A DNA stretch of 64,000 nt from NCBI GenBank assembly GCA_902614655.1, contig CACMLX010000002.1:1-64000 (forward strand), read 5' to 3'. Position 1 is the stretch's first letter; each line of letters opens with the position of its first letter. Made by a program: the position numbers and the translations under genes. Shown piece after piece: positions 39,801 to 47,812 of the stretch. The notes beneath the pieces were generated by a model, which saw only the letters and a list, made by a program, of their open reading frames with translations, was not told the DNA's origin and searched no databases. This stretch comes from an uncultured Pelagibacteraceae bacterium. Lineage in GTDB: Bacteria; Pseudomonadota; Alphaproteobacteria; Pelagibacterales; AG-422-B15.

Positions 39801-40024
39801 ACACCTTCTATAGACCTTAATTCTTCCTCTAATGGACGGACTAGCAATCTCTCGGAGTCAGATGGTGACACGCCTGGAAGACCAACTCCTGCATATACAA
39901 CGGGAATAGTAATGTCAGGCTCAGCTTCTACAGGAATATTAATCCGACCAAAAATACCAGCAACTATAAGAACTAACAGAAATGCAAGAGCCGTTCTTTT
40001 TCTATCTACAAAAAACTCAATCAT
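36887..40024 (-). CDS. RND-family efflux permease (first of a tandem pair)
   Basis: Full-length (1045 aa) HAE-type RND permease with the standard arrangement of TM1, porter loop, TM2-6, second loop and TM8-12. The TM4 segment is LGMLIDGSIVVVE (Asp396-Gly397) and TM10 has GIVVNNNIILIDSF, both non-AcrB-like and shared with the sister protein downstream; otherwise the two differ considerably, so the duplication is old. It begins directly after the adaptor gene stop and is followed immediately by the second permease. Export of lipophilic compounds to the TolC-like channel encoded in the same operon is the likely role. Confidence 0.9.
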   Translation of the reverse strand: MIEFFVDRKRTALAFLLVLIVAGIFGRINIPVEAEPDITIPVVYAGVGLPGVSPSDSERLLVRPLEEELRSIEGVKKLQAFGFEGYAAAVVEFEAAETMSKSLDSVRDAVNEAKSKFPDDAKEPIVREVSLSDDPSIIVAISSDIAQERDLLNIMRDIKNEIELLPEIFEVDLIGNRDEQLEAILNRNQIENYNISLYEIIRAINNNNQAVMAGEIETGQGQFSVDVPGLFEDESEINSIPIRSSSNGVVLLSDISEVKRNFKERTFFASINQNQSICLGVKKARGANLISTINKVENIVEKYQSKISSDIRLGYVLNTKDTMLEQVNSLQGNIIMATMFVLIVAMITFGIRSSLIVGSGIPVSIIIAIFILYALGFTYNFMVIFGMLVALGMLIDGSIVVVELADRKMVEGYDKKTAFVYAAKRMFWPVTASAATTLAVFIPLFFWPGVSGQFMRVLPITIFIILTVALIYSLMIVPVIGSIFGKASEMSKKTVQSISSEHTYDLTKVEGVVGKYINFLSIVLKRPLLISGSIIAFSFIVISTYSSVGQGVVLVSQSDPFAGYGKIQARGNLTIEQIDELSESVEKIVYNTKGIKNLFLQTGRFNNFRTGGSSSDDTIASFFFEFTDRKERENGRVVIENMRKELDKIPGIKTEIKAQEGGPPTGKDIEIRVLGPSRDSTMNVAQEIKNYLSEIDGIVNLESTLPVPGVEWELFVDKPKAAKFGADIPTIGNSIGLITSGLTIGSYRPKDIDEELDIVLRYPKKERYIDELDNILINTESGLVPISNFVEKKPQQKVNYVRKFDSKHVTIIKADVSSGFTPESRLKLFETWIKDQSIPANIDIEFGGDNEEQVNSLNFVTQAFIISIMLMAALLVTQFNNFYQMTIILSAVVLSTAGVMLGLLIFDQVFSALLTGIGIVSLAGIVVNNNIILIDSFNVISSKSNEDVRTRIIKACAQRLRPIFLTSLTTMLGLIPLALNYSIDPIAREIAYDSNASTSWAPLAQCIIYGISFSAILTLVLTPCLLVLPDHIKEIISKYRRPSFA

Positions 40025-41083
40025 TTAATAGTTAATATCTTGTCCTTCAATCACATATTCTTGACCGACTGTGATAATTTTAGTTTTTTTAGGCAAGCCC
40101 TCCACCCATAGTCCTTCCGGAGTATCTTCAATTATTAAAATACTTTTAAACGAAGCCTTATTATCAACTGCGATTTTTACGCCTAGTTCTCCACTATCAT
40201 CTAGAGATAATAAATAAGAAGGGATTAAATGTGCAGAGGTTTCGCGAATAGGCACCTTTATTTCCGCTGTCAGTCCCTCCCTAATTTCACCATCTACATT
40301 AGATATTTCAGCTTCAACTGCGTAGGTTCTTGTCATAGGTGAAGCACTCTTACTTACAAATTTAATTTGGCCAATTAAACTTTTGTTATTTAAAAGTTCG
40401 ATCTCAACAGTTGAACCTTTTTTAATTTTACTTACCTCTTTTTCTGTTACCTCACCAATAACCTTCATTGGATCTAATTGAATAATTGTTACACAAGGTA
40501 AGCTTGGTCCAATTAAAGACCCTATTTCGACATGCACTTCTTCAATGTAGCCGTCAAAAGGAGCTAGTATTTTTGTATTGCTTAATTCATTTTGTGCCAT
40601 CTCTACTTTAGCATCAGCACTTTTAAGCTTTGCATCAGCCATTGCCAAATCATTCTCAGATCGATAACCATCAATTTTAAGCTTGTTTATCGCTTCATAC
40701 TGTAGACTGGCTTGATTTTGAAGTGCAAGCGCCTCATCTAACATTGCCGATCTATTTTCTTCTTCCAAACTACAAACTAAATCACCTTTTTTGACAAACT
40801 CACCTTTAGAGGATGTAGATATAACGTTAGAAGAAGTTTTTGGATTTAAATTAATTTTCTTATTAGCTTCGGTTTTACCCCTGATTGTTAAATAAAATAC
40901 CTTTTTTTCTGAGATTGTTTCCATTACTCTCACCGAAACAGTATTATTTGTCTCTACCGATACTTCATTACCCTCAACTAATTCAATATCATTATTGTTA
41001 CCCAAGACACCTGATAAAATCCAAATGAGCACAGCAGCAAGTATGTAAAAAGCTATCATATAGTTACTGAATAAAAATCTCAT
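40025..41083 (-). CDS. RND efflux periplasmic adaptor (membrane fusion protein)
   Basis: A 352-residue HlyD/AcrA-like adaptor. The N-terminal helix (about residues 8-27) acts as anchor or signal. Then come the lipoyl half-motif (FVKKGDLVCSLEEENRSAMLDEA), an alpha-helical hairpin (about 115-170), the second lipoyl half (ILAPFDGYIEEVHVEIGSLI), a beta-barrel and the membrane-proximal domain. It links the RND permeases encoded just downstream to the TolC-like channel. It is the only adaptor gene for the two permeases. Confidence 0.92.
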   Translation of the reverse strand: MRFLFSNYMIAFYILAAVLIWILSGVLGNNNDIELVEGNEVSVETNNTVSVRVMETISEKKVFYLTIRGKTEANKKINLNPKTSSNVISTSSKGEFVKKGDLVCSLEEENRSAMLDEALALQNQASLQYEAINKLKIDGYRSENDLAMADAKLKSADAKVEMAQNELSNTKILAPFDGYIEEVHVEIGSLIGPSLPCVTIIQLDPMKVIGEVTEKEVSKIKKGSTVEIELLNNKSLIGQIKFVSKSASPMTRTYAVEAEISNVDGEIREGLTAEIKVPIRETSAHLIPSYLLSLDDSGELGVKIAVDNKASFKSILIIEDTPEGLWVEGLPKKTKIITVGQEYVIEGQDINY

Positions 41084-41101
41084 ATTTGTACCTCGATATT
41101 A

Positions 41102-41662
41102 TTAATTAATTTTTTTCTTAAGTAGGTGTCTATTTTTTTCCATGTAATTTAGTCCCGTTTCAATTAATGCTGATGCAAGGCCCCTAATAAATGAAACTGA
41201 CTTTTCGTTTCTGATTGCGTCTAAATTTCCTGGAACAGGACCATCGTATTTGAATTGTTCAAGCTTTTGTCTCAAATATAAAACACGTTCGTTTAAAACA
41301 GTATTCATAGTTTCGTTTGGTATATATTTTGAGAATAATAAAAGAAGAAAAAATTCAGATTTAATTTGGTCTCCAAAATTTCCTGATCGAATGTAAGAAG
41401 ATGCATCACCAAGTAAATTATCTTTCATTAAATCCATTCCTTTTTTTGTTATTGTGTAAACTTTTTTATCAGGTTTTTTACTTTGAGAATGCTGTTTACA
41501 GGATACGTATTTATCAGCTTGTAAGTTGTTTAAAGTTGGATAGATCGTTCCAAAGCTTAAACTATAAAAATCTGATAATGGACCTTCAAACATTTGTTTA
41601 ATTTCATAGCCAGATCTTGGTCCGAGCGATAGAAGTCCTAAGCATAGTGTTTCTTTTTGCAT
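41102..41662 (-). CDS. PadR-family transcriptional regulator
   Basis: A 186-residue winged-helix repressor: TLCLGLLSLGPRSGYEIKQMFE and LSFGTIYPTLNNLQADKYVSC (about residues 33-53) are the PadR DNA-binding region, followed by YTITKKGMDLM and a C-terminal dimerisation helix domain. PadR proteins commonly repress efflux or detoxification genes and release DNA on binding lipophilic effectors. It is the second gene of the operon, one base after tolC, and the operon's upstream region has two matching palindromes (42973 and 43006), which implies autoregulation. Confidence 0.92.
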   Translation of the reverse strand: MQKETLCLGLLSLGPRSGYEIKQMFEGPLSDFYSLSFGTIYPTLNNLQADKYVSCKQHSQSKKPDKKVYTITKKGMDLMKDNLLGDASSYIRSGNFGDQIKSEFFLLLLFSKYIPNETMNTVLNERVLYLRQKLEQFKYDGPVPGNLDAIRNEKSVSFIRGLASALIETGLNYMEKNRHLLKKKIN

Positions 41663-41663
41663 A

Positions 41664-42950
41664 TTAATTTATTCCTAGTGATGATAAATTTAGAACACCT
41701 GACATATACATTACTTGGGCTTTTGTGATTTCACGGTCTTTTTGCTCTTGGAAGTACTTGATTTCTGAATTAAGCAGACTTTGTCTTGCTGTTAGTACAT
41801 CAAGGACGCTTCTTTCTCCTACTTCTTCTTCTATAACAGTACCTTCATATGCAGTTTTATTAGCTAAAAAATTCAATTTAGCCGCTTCTACTGTTTCGTC
41901 AGTAATAAGATAGTTTTCCCAAATATTCTCTGCCAGTGAAAGCGTTTCGTTTGTGGTTCTTTGTATAAGAATTATTTGACTGTTTTTTTGTTTTTTTGCT
42001 TTTCTTATATTAGACAGAGATTTTCCTGATTTAAAAATTGGCCATGTGACTGTTGCTTGCAATTCTTCATTTGTAAGTTCATCTATTGTCGAAGAATATT
42101 CTTCAAGTTCAGTTTTTGAGACCGTAAGATTAATTTGTGGATACAGGGCTGATCTAGCTACCCCAATATTTGCGTTGTAAACATCAAGCGTGGAGTTAAC
42201 TATCCTAAGTGTATAATTATTTAAAATTACTAACTCTCTATACTTTTCATATGTATCAGGGATCTCTGAACGAATTTCAGAAAACGTTAAATTGTTTGGT
42301 TTAGTTCCAATTAAATTATAAAAGGAATTCATTGTATTTTTTAAATTTATTTTTGCATCAAGAAGATTAATTTTTGAATTATTAAGAAAAGCATCTGATT
42401 GTGCAACATCAGTCTTAGAAGCTAATCCAACCTCAAACTCCTTGCTTGTTGCATTAAACCTCTCGCTCACCGAATTAAAGTTATCCTTATTTGATTGAAC
42501 TATCTTTTGCGCAAGCAATACATTGTAGTAGGCGTCTATTGTTTCTAAAATTATGTCTTGCGTGACTTTAGATTGTGTAAGATTTTGAATATGCAATTGT
42601 TCTTTTGTGGAGAGTGAACTATAAAATCGACTAAAACCACTAAATACATTTTGTGAAAGAACAATAGATTTACTGCTAGGGGATAACTCGTAACCATTTG
42701 TAGCACTTCCAGACTGACTCTTAATGTCGGAGTAATCATTTTCAGACATACTGCCACTTAGAGTTATTGTTGGAAAGTAGTCAGTTGTTGATTGAAGATA
42801 ATCTTCTTCAGCCATATCAACATTTATAGCTTCAATTTTGAGTGATAAATTATTGGATAGTGAGTCGTTGACCGCTTCTTTAAGACTCAAGGCCTTAACG
42901 GAAACATTTAACAATAAGAAAATCAGTACAATGTGTATAATGTATTTCAT
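41664..42950 (-). CDS. TolC-family outer membrane efflux protein
   Basis: Outer-membrane channel for the RND pump encoded downstream. The signal peptide covers residues 1 to about 20 (ending SVKA). The mature protein has the repeated OEP structure with long helices (for example VGLASKTDVAQSDAFLNNSK and the later VGERSVLDVLTARQSLLNSE, the duplicate hallmark turn). 428 aa is normal. First gene of the operon, with AAAGGA 6 bases before its ATG and the two palindromes starting about 23 bases further upstream. Confidence 0.92.
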   Translation of the reverse strand: MKYIIHIVLIFLLLNVSVKALSLKEAVNDSLSNNLSLKIEAINVDMAEEDYLQSTTDYFPTITLSGSMSENDYSDIKSQSGSATNGYELSPSSKSIVLSQNVFSGFSRFYSSLSTKEQLHIQNLTQSKVTQDIILETIDAYYNVLLAQKIVQSNKDNFNSVSERFNATSKEFEVGLASKTDVAQSDAFLNNSKINLLDAKINLKNTMNSFYNLIGTKPNNLTFSEIRSEIPDTYEKYRELVILNNYTLRIVNSTLDVYNANIGVARSALYPQINLTVSKTELEEYSSTIDELTNEELQATVTWPIFKSGKSLSNIRKAKKQKNSQIILIQRTTNETLSLAENIWENYLITDETVEAAKLNFLANKTAYEGTVIEEEVGERSVLDVLTARQSLLNSEIKYFQEQKDREITKAQVMYMSGVLNLSSLGIN

Positions 42951-42972
42951 CTATATCCTTTAAAAAAGAGCG

Positions 42973-42997
42973 TATATATATCAGAATGATATATATA
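42973..42997. promoter_or_regulatory. Probable PadR operator 1 (perfect inverted repeat)
   Basis: TATATATATCA (42973-42983), 3 bases, then TGATATATATA (42987-42997): 11-bp perfect arms. It shares the core ATATCA-N3-TGATAT with operator 2, and the centres (42985 and 43015) are 30 bp apart, near three helical turns, so two dimers would sit on the same DNA face. A candidate -10 for the minus-strand operon (42986-42991) lies inside it. Confidence 0.7.
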
Positions 42998-43005
42998 ATC
43001 AATAC

Positions 43006-43024
43006 CTATATCAATTTGATATAG
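43006..43024. promoter_or_regulatory. Probable PadR operator 2 (perfect inverted repeat)
   Basis: CTATATCA (43006-43013), 3 bases, then TGATATAG (43017-43024): 8-bp perfect arms with the same ATATCA-N3-TGATAT core as operator 1. A TTGATA on the minus strand (43009-43014), 17 bp from the candidate -10 in operator 1, could be the -35 of the tolC-padR operon; both hexamers would be hidden by bound repressor. The divergent rlmE gene starts 65 bases away and could also be affected. Confidence 0.68.
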
Positions 43025-43088
43025 TTTAAATCTTTGAGTTATCAAATAAGTTTTTTTCAGCTATAAATGATTGAAAAATAACAATTTT

Positions 43089-43724
43089 ATGAAAATCAAG
43101 AATAAGTCCTTTTCAGATAAGAGTAAAAAATGGCTCAAAAGGCATTTAGAAGATGAGTATGTAATCAAGTCCTCTAAAGATAATTTTAGATCTCGAGCGG
43201 CCTATAAATTAATTGAAATTATTGAAAAATATAGACTTCTTGATGGCTTAGAAAAAGCTTTAGACATTGGATCTGCCCCTGGCAGTTGGAGCGAGGTTCT
43301 AAAATCTCGTGGCAAAAATCTTAAAAAGATAGTGGCTTTAGATCTATTGGATATGAACCCCATAAGGAATGTGGATATATATAAAGTCGATTTCTTGTCT
43401 GATAAATGCTCAAAAATATTAGCCAAATATGACAAATTTGATCTTATAGTGTCTGATATATCTCCAAATTTATCTGGTAATAGATCATCAGATTTTTTGC
43501 TTTCGCTTGAATTATTAGAGAATGTAGTTGATTTTGCCCTAAAAGAATTGAAACCAGGCGGAAACATGGTTTCAAAATATTTTAGATCAGGTGATATTTC
43601 AGAAGTTATATTAACTTGCAAAAAACATTTTAAAAAAGTCACTTCCTTCAAGCCTAAGTCAAGCCGCAAAGAATCGAGTGAGATATACTTGGTTTGTCTT
43701 GAAAAAAAGTCACCTATTGATTGA
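43089..43724 (+). CDS. rlmE: 23S rRNA (uridine 2'-O-)-methyltransferase RlmE
   Basis: SAM-dependent methyltransferase of the FtsJ/RrmJ family that modifies U2552 of 23S rRNA in assembling ribosomes. RSRAAYKLIEI, the SAM motif ALDIGSAPGSWSEVL (about residues 56-70) and the K-D-K-E tetrad context (DLIVSDISPNLSGN, MVSKYF, KPKSSRKESSEIYLVC) are all visible. I use the ATG at 43089 (211 aa) rather than the TTG 18 bases upstream; it gives the expected RlmE N terminus. Confidence 0.93.
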   Translation: MKIKNKSFSDKSKKWLKRHLEDEYVIKSSKDNFRSRAAYKLIEIIEKYRLLDGLEKALDIGSAPGSWSEVLKSRGKNLKKIVALDLLDMNPIRNVDIYKVDFLSDKCSKILAKYDKFDLIVSDISPNLSGNRSSDFLLSLELLENVVDFALKELKPGGNMVSKYFRSGDISEVILTCKKHFKKVTSFKPKSSRKESSEIYLVCLEKKSPID

Positions 43725-43755
43725 CATAAATTAATAAATAATTTATTTCTCAGAG

Positions 43756-45222
43756 ATGGAGCACTCCAGTATTAAAAAATCTCTCTCATTTGATGACGTT
43801 CTTATTAAACCTGCGCGATCATCTGTGCTTCCTTCAGAAGTAAGCACTTTTACAAAAATTACATCTAATATTTCATTGGGTGTTCCTCTTATATCTTCCG
43901 CAATGGATACAGTAACTGAATACAAGTTAGCTATTGCAATAGCCCAGTCTGGTGGAATGGGAATATTACATAAAAATATGTCCATAGACGAACAGTCACA
44001 GAATGTTTCAAAAGTAAAAAAATTTGAAACCGGAATGGTAATTGATCCACTAACGATACTACCATCGGCAACGTTAGCTGACGCTCTAGAATTAATGAAA
44101 GTCAATGAGATTTCAGGCATACCTGTTGTTGATGAAGGTGACAAATTATTAGGTATTTTAACAAATAGAGACGTACGATTCGCAACCAATATGTCTCAAA
44201 AAATAAGTGAATTAATGACTAGTGAAAATTTGGTCACTGTCAAAGATGGAATTTCAACAGATGATGCCCAAAAATTACTACACAAGCATAGAATTGAAAA
44301 ATTATTAGTTGTCGATAATAAGGGCAAATGTATTGGTTTAATTACTGTAAAAGATATAGAAAAAAGTCAGCTTCATCCAAATGCTTCGAAAGATCAAAAA
44401 GGCAGGCTGATAGTTGGAGCAGCAATCGGAGTTGGTGAAGAAGCAATTCATAGAGCAGAACAGCTTGTTGATGCTGGCGTAGATGTTCTTGTCATTGACA
44501 CTGCGCACGGTCATTCAGAAAAAGTTATCAGCACCTTAAAAGAAATAAAATCAAAATTCTCAACAGATGTAATTGTTGGAAATGTTGCCACAAACGAAGC
44601 CACCGAAGAACTTATTGATCAAGGAGCAGATTGTGTAAAAGTTGGAATAGGTCCGGGATCAATATGTACCACTAGAGTGGTAGCTGGAATTGGTGTACCC
44701 CAATTTTCAGCAATTTTAGACTGTGCTGAAACTGCAGCAAAAAAAGGAGTGCCGATAATTGCGGATGGTGGAATTAAATATTCTGGTGATATAGCAAAAG
44801 CCTTAGGCGCAGGAGCAAGCGGAGTTATGATCGGTTCACTCTTTGCTGGAACTGACGAGTCTCCAGGGGAGGTATATTTATTCAAGGGAAGAAGCTATAA
44901 ATCATACAGAGGAATGGGATCGCTTGGCGCTATGGCCAGGGGATCAGCAGATAGGTATTTTCAAGAAGAAATAACTGAGAGCAATAAGCATGTTCCTGAG
45001 GGAATCGAAGGAAGAGTTCCTTACAAAGGAGCTATATCGCCAATTATATATCAGCTTGTTGGAGGCTTAAAGGCTTCTATGGGATACACTGGTTCAAAAG
45101 ATATAGTAGAATTTAAAAAGAATGTTAAGTTTGTAGAAATTACTGGAGCAGGTCTTAAAGAAAGTCATGTACATGATGTCGATATCACAAGAGAGTCACC
45201 AAATTATCCGACAAACATATAA
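43756..45222 (+). CDS. guaB: IMP dehydrogenase
   Basis: Oxidises IMP to XMP, first committed step to [24 protein letters not shown] at the N terminus, two CBS domains inserted at about residues 95-200, then the catalytic loop [16 protein letters not shown] with the active-site Cys, followed by [19 protein letters not shown] and the flap region RGMGSLGAM. 488 aa is full length. It lies upstream of guaA, separated by one small TPR gene, so the two GMP-synthesis steps are co-transcribed. Confidence 0.97.
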   Translation: MEHSSIKKSLSFDDVLIKPARSSVLPSEVSTFTKITSNISLGVPLISSAMDTVTEYKLAIAIAQSGGMGILHKNMSIDEQSQNVSKVKKFETGMVIDPLTILPSATLADALELMKVNEISGIPVVDEGDKLLGILTNRDVRFATNMSQKISELMTSENLVTVKDGISTDDAQKLLHKHRIEKLLVVDNKGKCIGLITVKDIEKSQLHPNASKDQKGRLIVGAAIGVGEEAIHRAEQLVDAGVDVLVIDTAHGHSEKVISTLKEIKSKFSTDVIVGNVATNEATEELIDQGADCVKVGIGPGSICTTRVVAGIGVPQFSAILDCAETAAKKGVPIIADGGIKYSGDIAKALGAGASGVMIGSLFAGTDESPGEVYLFKGRSYKSYRGMGSLGAMARGSADRYFQEEITESNKHVPEGIEGRVPYKGAISPIIYQLVGGLKASMGYTGSKDIVEFKKNVKFVEITGAGLKESHVHDVDITRESPNYPTNI

Positions 45223-45229
45223 ACGTTTA

Positions 45230-45628
45230 ATGAAAGTACTATTGGTAATAAACATTTGTATTTTGCCAACAAGTATATTTGCCTCAAATAGTTTTTATGC
45301 ATCGGCGCTGAATGTTTTCAATGAAGAAAATTTTGAAAAGGCAATAAAATATTTGGAAAAAGATATTGTTTTTAATCCCAAATCAGCTGAGTCATATATT
45401 TTATTAGGTAAATCATATGAAGACTTAGAAGATCAGGACAATGCACTTAAATATTATGAAATTGCCTTTACGCTTATTCCACATAATCTTGAGCTTAATT
45501 TTTTAATAGGAAAAGTATCCTATGAATTAGGTCTAATTGAGCAATACGCTGAGCAAATATCTAATCTTGAAATATTATGTGAAACTTCATGCGAAGAAAT
45601 CGTCAAATTAAAAGATTTGGCGGAATAA
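45230..45628 (+). CDS. Small exported TPR-repeat protein
   Basis: A 132-residue protein beginning MKVLLVINICILPTSIFAS, a clear signal peptide, which is why I chose the ATG at 45230 instead of the longer upstream frame overlapping guaB. The rest comprises about two to three tetratricopeptide-like repeats (FNEENFEKAIKYLEK, AESYILLGKSYEDLEDQDNA, LELNFLIGKVSYELG). A scaffold role in the periplasm is likely; the partner is unknown. It sits between guaB (7-base gap) and guaA (3-base gap). Confidence 0.75.
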   Translation: MKVLLVINICILPTSIFASNSFYASALNVFNEENFEKAIKYLEKDIVFNPKSAESYILLGKSYEDLEDQDNALKYYEIAFTLIPHNLELNFLIGKVSYELGLIEQYAEQISNLEILCETSCEEIVKLKDLAE

Positions 45629-45631
45629 ATA

Positions 45632-47170
45632 ATGATATTTATTGTTGATTTTGGATCTCAAGTTACTCAGTTAATAGCAAGAAGAGTAAGAGAAGCTGAA
45701 GTTTATTGTGAGATTGTGTCAAGCAAATCACTTTATAATCAAATAATAAATAGAGGTTGTTCGGGGATAATTTTCTCAGGGGGTCCAGCAAGTGTTCATA
45801 AGTCAAATACTCCAAAAATTGATAAAAGAATATTCAATTTAAATATTCCAATATTGGGAATTTGCTATGGTATGCAATTATTATGTTACCAACTTGGTGG
45901 GAAAGTAAAAATTTCAAAAAAAAGAGAATTTGGGAAAACACTTATAAAGCCATCAAAAAAAAGTGTTTTATTCTCAGGATTTAGAAAAGGAAAGAGCTCG
46001 AATTATGTCTGGATGAGCCATGGCGATAAGGTTATTAGTCTACCAAGAGATTTTAAAAGTATTGCATCAAGTTCAAATACTAAGTTTGCAGCAGTCGAAA
46101 ATAAAAAAAAATCTTATTACGGCCTACAATTTCATCCTGAAGTTGTGCATACACCCAATGGTCATAAGATAATCGAAAATTTTATATTTAGAATTTGTAA
46201 GATAAAGAGAAACTGGAGTATGAAAAATCATTTAAGAAATCAGATTATTGAGATTAAACATTCAGTTCATAAGGATCAGGTAATTTGTGGATTGTCAGGT
46301 GGGGTGGATAGTACTGTTACTGCAGCTATAATTTCAAAAGCCATAAATAAGCAATTAACATGCATTTATGTTGATACAGGTTTAATGAGACTGAATGAAA
46401 CAAAAGAGGTAGTAAAAATGTTTAAAAAACATTTTAAATCTCGATTAATAGTCAAAGATTCAAGAAAGATATTTATTAAAGCCTTAAAGGGCGCTACTGA
46501 TCCAGAGAAAAAGAGAAAAATAATAGGTAATCTTTTTATTAAAATATTTAACCAAGAGGCAAACAAAATAAAACGTGCCAAATATTTAGCTCAAGGTACT
46601 ATTTATCCTGATGTAATCGAAAGTCAGAGCTTCCATGGCGGTCCCACATCAGTTATTAAATCTCATCATAATGTCGGCGGTTTACCAAAAAGAATGAAAC
46701 TTAGACTTGTTGAACCTTTAAGAGAACTTTTTAAGGATGAAGTTAGAAAATTGGGGCTGGAGATGAGACTCCCAAAAAAATTCATTAACAGACATCCATT
46801 TCCAGGCCCCGGATTGGGAATAAGAATATTAGGTGAGGTAACAGCAAATAGAGTAAAGATTTTACAAGAGGCAGATAATATATATATTGAAGAAATTAAA
46901 GAAGCAGGTTTATACGAAAAAATTTGGCAAGCATTTGCAGTCTTGATGCCAATTAAAACTGTTGGCGTAATGGGTGACCATAGATCATATGAGCAAGTCT
47001 GCGGATTAAGAGCTGTTACGTCTGTTGATGGAATGACTGCAGATTTTTATCCTTTTAAAGGTAAATTTTTGAGTAAAGTTTCAACAAGAATAATTAATGA
47101 GGTTAAGGGCATAAATAGAGTGGTATACGATACTACTTCAAAACCACCCGGAACTATTGAGTGGGAATAA
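45632..47170 (+). CDS. guaA: GMP synthase (glutamine-hydrolysing)
   Basis: Converts XMP to GMP using glutamine. N-terminal class I amidotransferase with Cys78 in GICYGMQ and FHPEV; the ATP pyrophosphatase domain with the P-loop GLSGGVDST near residue 215; C-terminal dimerisation domain with NRHPFPGPGLGIRI and the terminal KPPGTIEWE. 512 aa, full length and intact. The 3' end is echoed twice downstream (47648 and 48526), so it may have served as an integration site for mobile DNA. Confidence 0.97.
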   Translation: MIFIVDFGSQVTQLIARRVREAEVYCEIVSSKSLYNQIINRGCSGIIFSGGPASVHKSNTPKIDKRIFNLNIPILGICYGMQLLCYQLGGKVKISKKREFGKTLIKPSKKSVLFSGFRKGKSSNYVWMSHGDKVISLPRDFKSIASSSNTKFAAVENKKKSYYGLQFHPEVVHTPNGHKIIENFIFRICKIKRNWSMKNHLRNQIIEIKHSVHKDQVICGLSGGVDSTVTAAIISKAINKQLTCIYVDTGLMRLNETKEVVKMFKKHFKSRLIVKDSRKIFIKALKGATDPEKKRKIIGNLFIKIFNQEANKIKRAKYLAQGTIYPDVIESQSFHGGPTSVIKSHHNVGGLPKRMKLRLVEPLRELFKDEVRKLGLEMRLPKKFINRHPFPGPGLGIRILGEVTANRVKILQEADNIYIEEIKEAGLYEKIWQAFAVLMPIKTVGVMGDHRSYEQVCGLRAVTSVDGMTADFYPFKGKFLSKVSTRIINEVKGINRVVYDTTSKPPGTIEWE

Positions 47171-47223
47171 GAAAAATACATATTAAAATAAAATATCTAA
47201 TTCTTTAATATTAGGAGAAAGTG

Positions 47224-47529
47224 ATGATTACAGTACTTGTTAAATTTAAAATATCTGATGAACTTAATTTAAAAACTCTCAAAGAAAAATTTATTGAAAC
47301 TTCAGTATTATATGTAGATGTAGAAGGTCTTTTAAGAAAAAACTATATAGCGGATACTGAAAATAGTTTTGCTGGAGGAGTATATACTTTTTCAACTTTA
47401 GAGAATGCAAAAAGATGGTTTACTGAAGATAGAATTAAGTGGATAACAGAACGATTCTCTAAACCGGAAATTGAATACTATGAAAGCCCTGTTATTGTTG
47501 ATAATGAAAAGAATAAAATAATTTCATAA
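47224..47529 (+). CDS. Small YdhR-like dimeric alpha/beta-barrel protein
   Basis: A 101-residue protein with ferredoxin-like alpha/beta pattern: MITVLVKFKI strand, helix, then AGGVYTFSTLENAKRWF, similar to the GG(I/V)Y-F motif of YdhR/antibiotic monooxygenase-like proteins. The ATG at 47224 has AGGAG 6 bases upstream, better spaced than the GTG at 47221. The activity is unknown; such proteins are often cofactor-free oxygenases or isomerases. It is the first gene downstream of guaA, in the stretch bounded by guaA-end repeats. Confidence 0.6.
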   Translation: MITVLVKFKISDELNLKTLKEKFIETSVLYVDVEGLLRKNYIADTENSFAGGVYTFSTLENAKRWFTEDRIKWITERFSKPEIEYYESPVIVDNEKNKIIS

Positions 47530-47647
47530 ACATCTTTATTCATTTAATGTAAAAGGGAGTCAAAATAAAAATAATATGTATAACTCTAAAATATACCTAT
47601 TACATAAACGAAAACTTACACAAAACCTACACACTTTAAAAACAGCC

Positions 47648-47703
47648 GCTGTAAGCATTGTTATACAAGGCCTCTACAAACTGGCGCTATTGAGTGGAAG
47701 TAA
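47648..47703 (+). repeat. guaA 3'-end-like direct repeat, copy A
   Basis: A 56-bp segment starting GCTGTAAGCATTG and ending CTATTGAGTGGAAGTAA. By my count 49 of 56 positions equal copy B at 48526. Its right half resembles the last bases of guaA (CTATTGAGTGGGAATAA). It ends 109 bases before a methyltransferase gene. The gap 47530-47812 holds nothing else I recognise. A remnant attachment site is the favoured reading. Confidence 0.7.
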
Positions 47704-47812
47704 AGGCTGGCAGACATAGTTGTAATACCTTAATAGCATTTGGATAAAGAACTTGATAGTAAATTTATAATATGAAAAACTCTTTAAATGATTAACTTAA
47801 AAAGAGTAAATT

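Noticed and set aside
43202-43669. 155-aa minus-strand frame inside rlmE
   Set aside because: It lies wholly within a well-supported rlmE and has no recognisable domain or start signal.
47530-47812. tRNA or structured RNA in the gap containing repeat A
   Set aside because: An AGCC/GGCT inverted pairing flanks the repeat, but there is no T-loop motif or cloverleaf, and the repeat is better explained by its likeness to the guaA 3' end.
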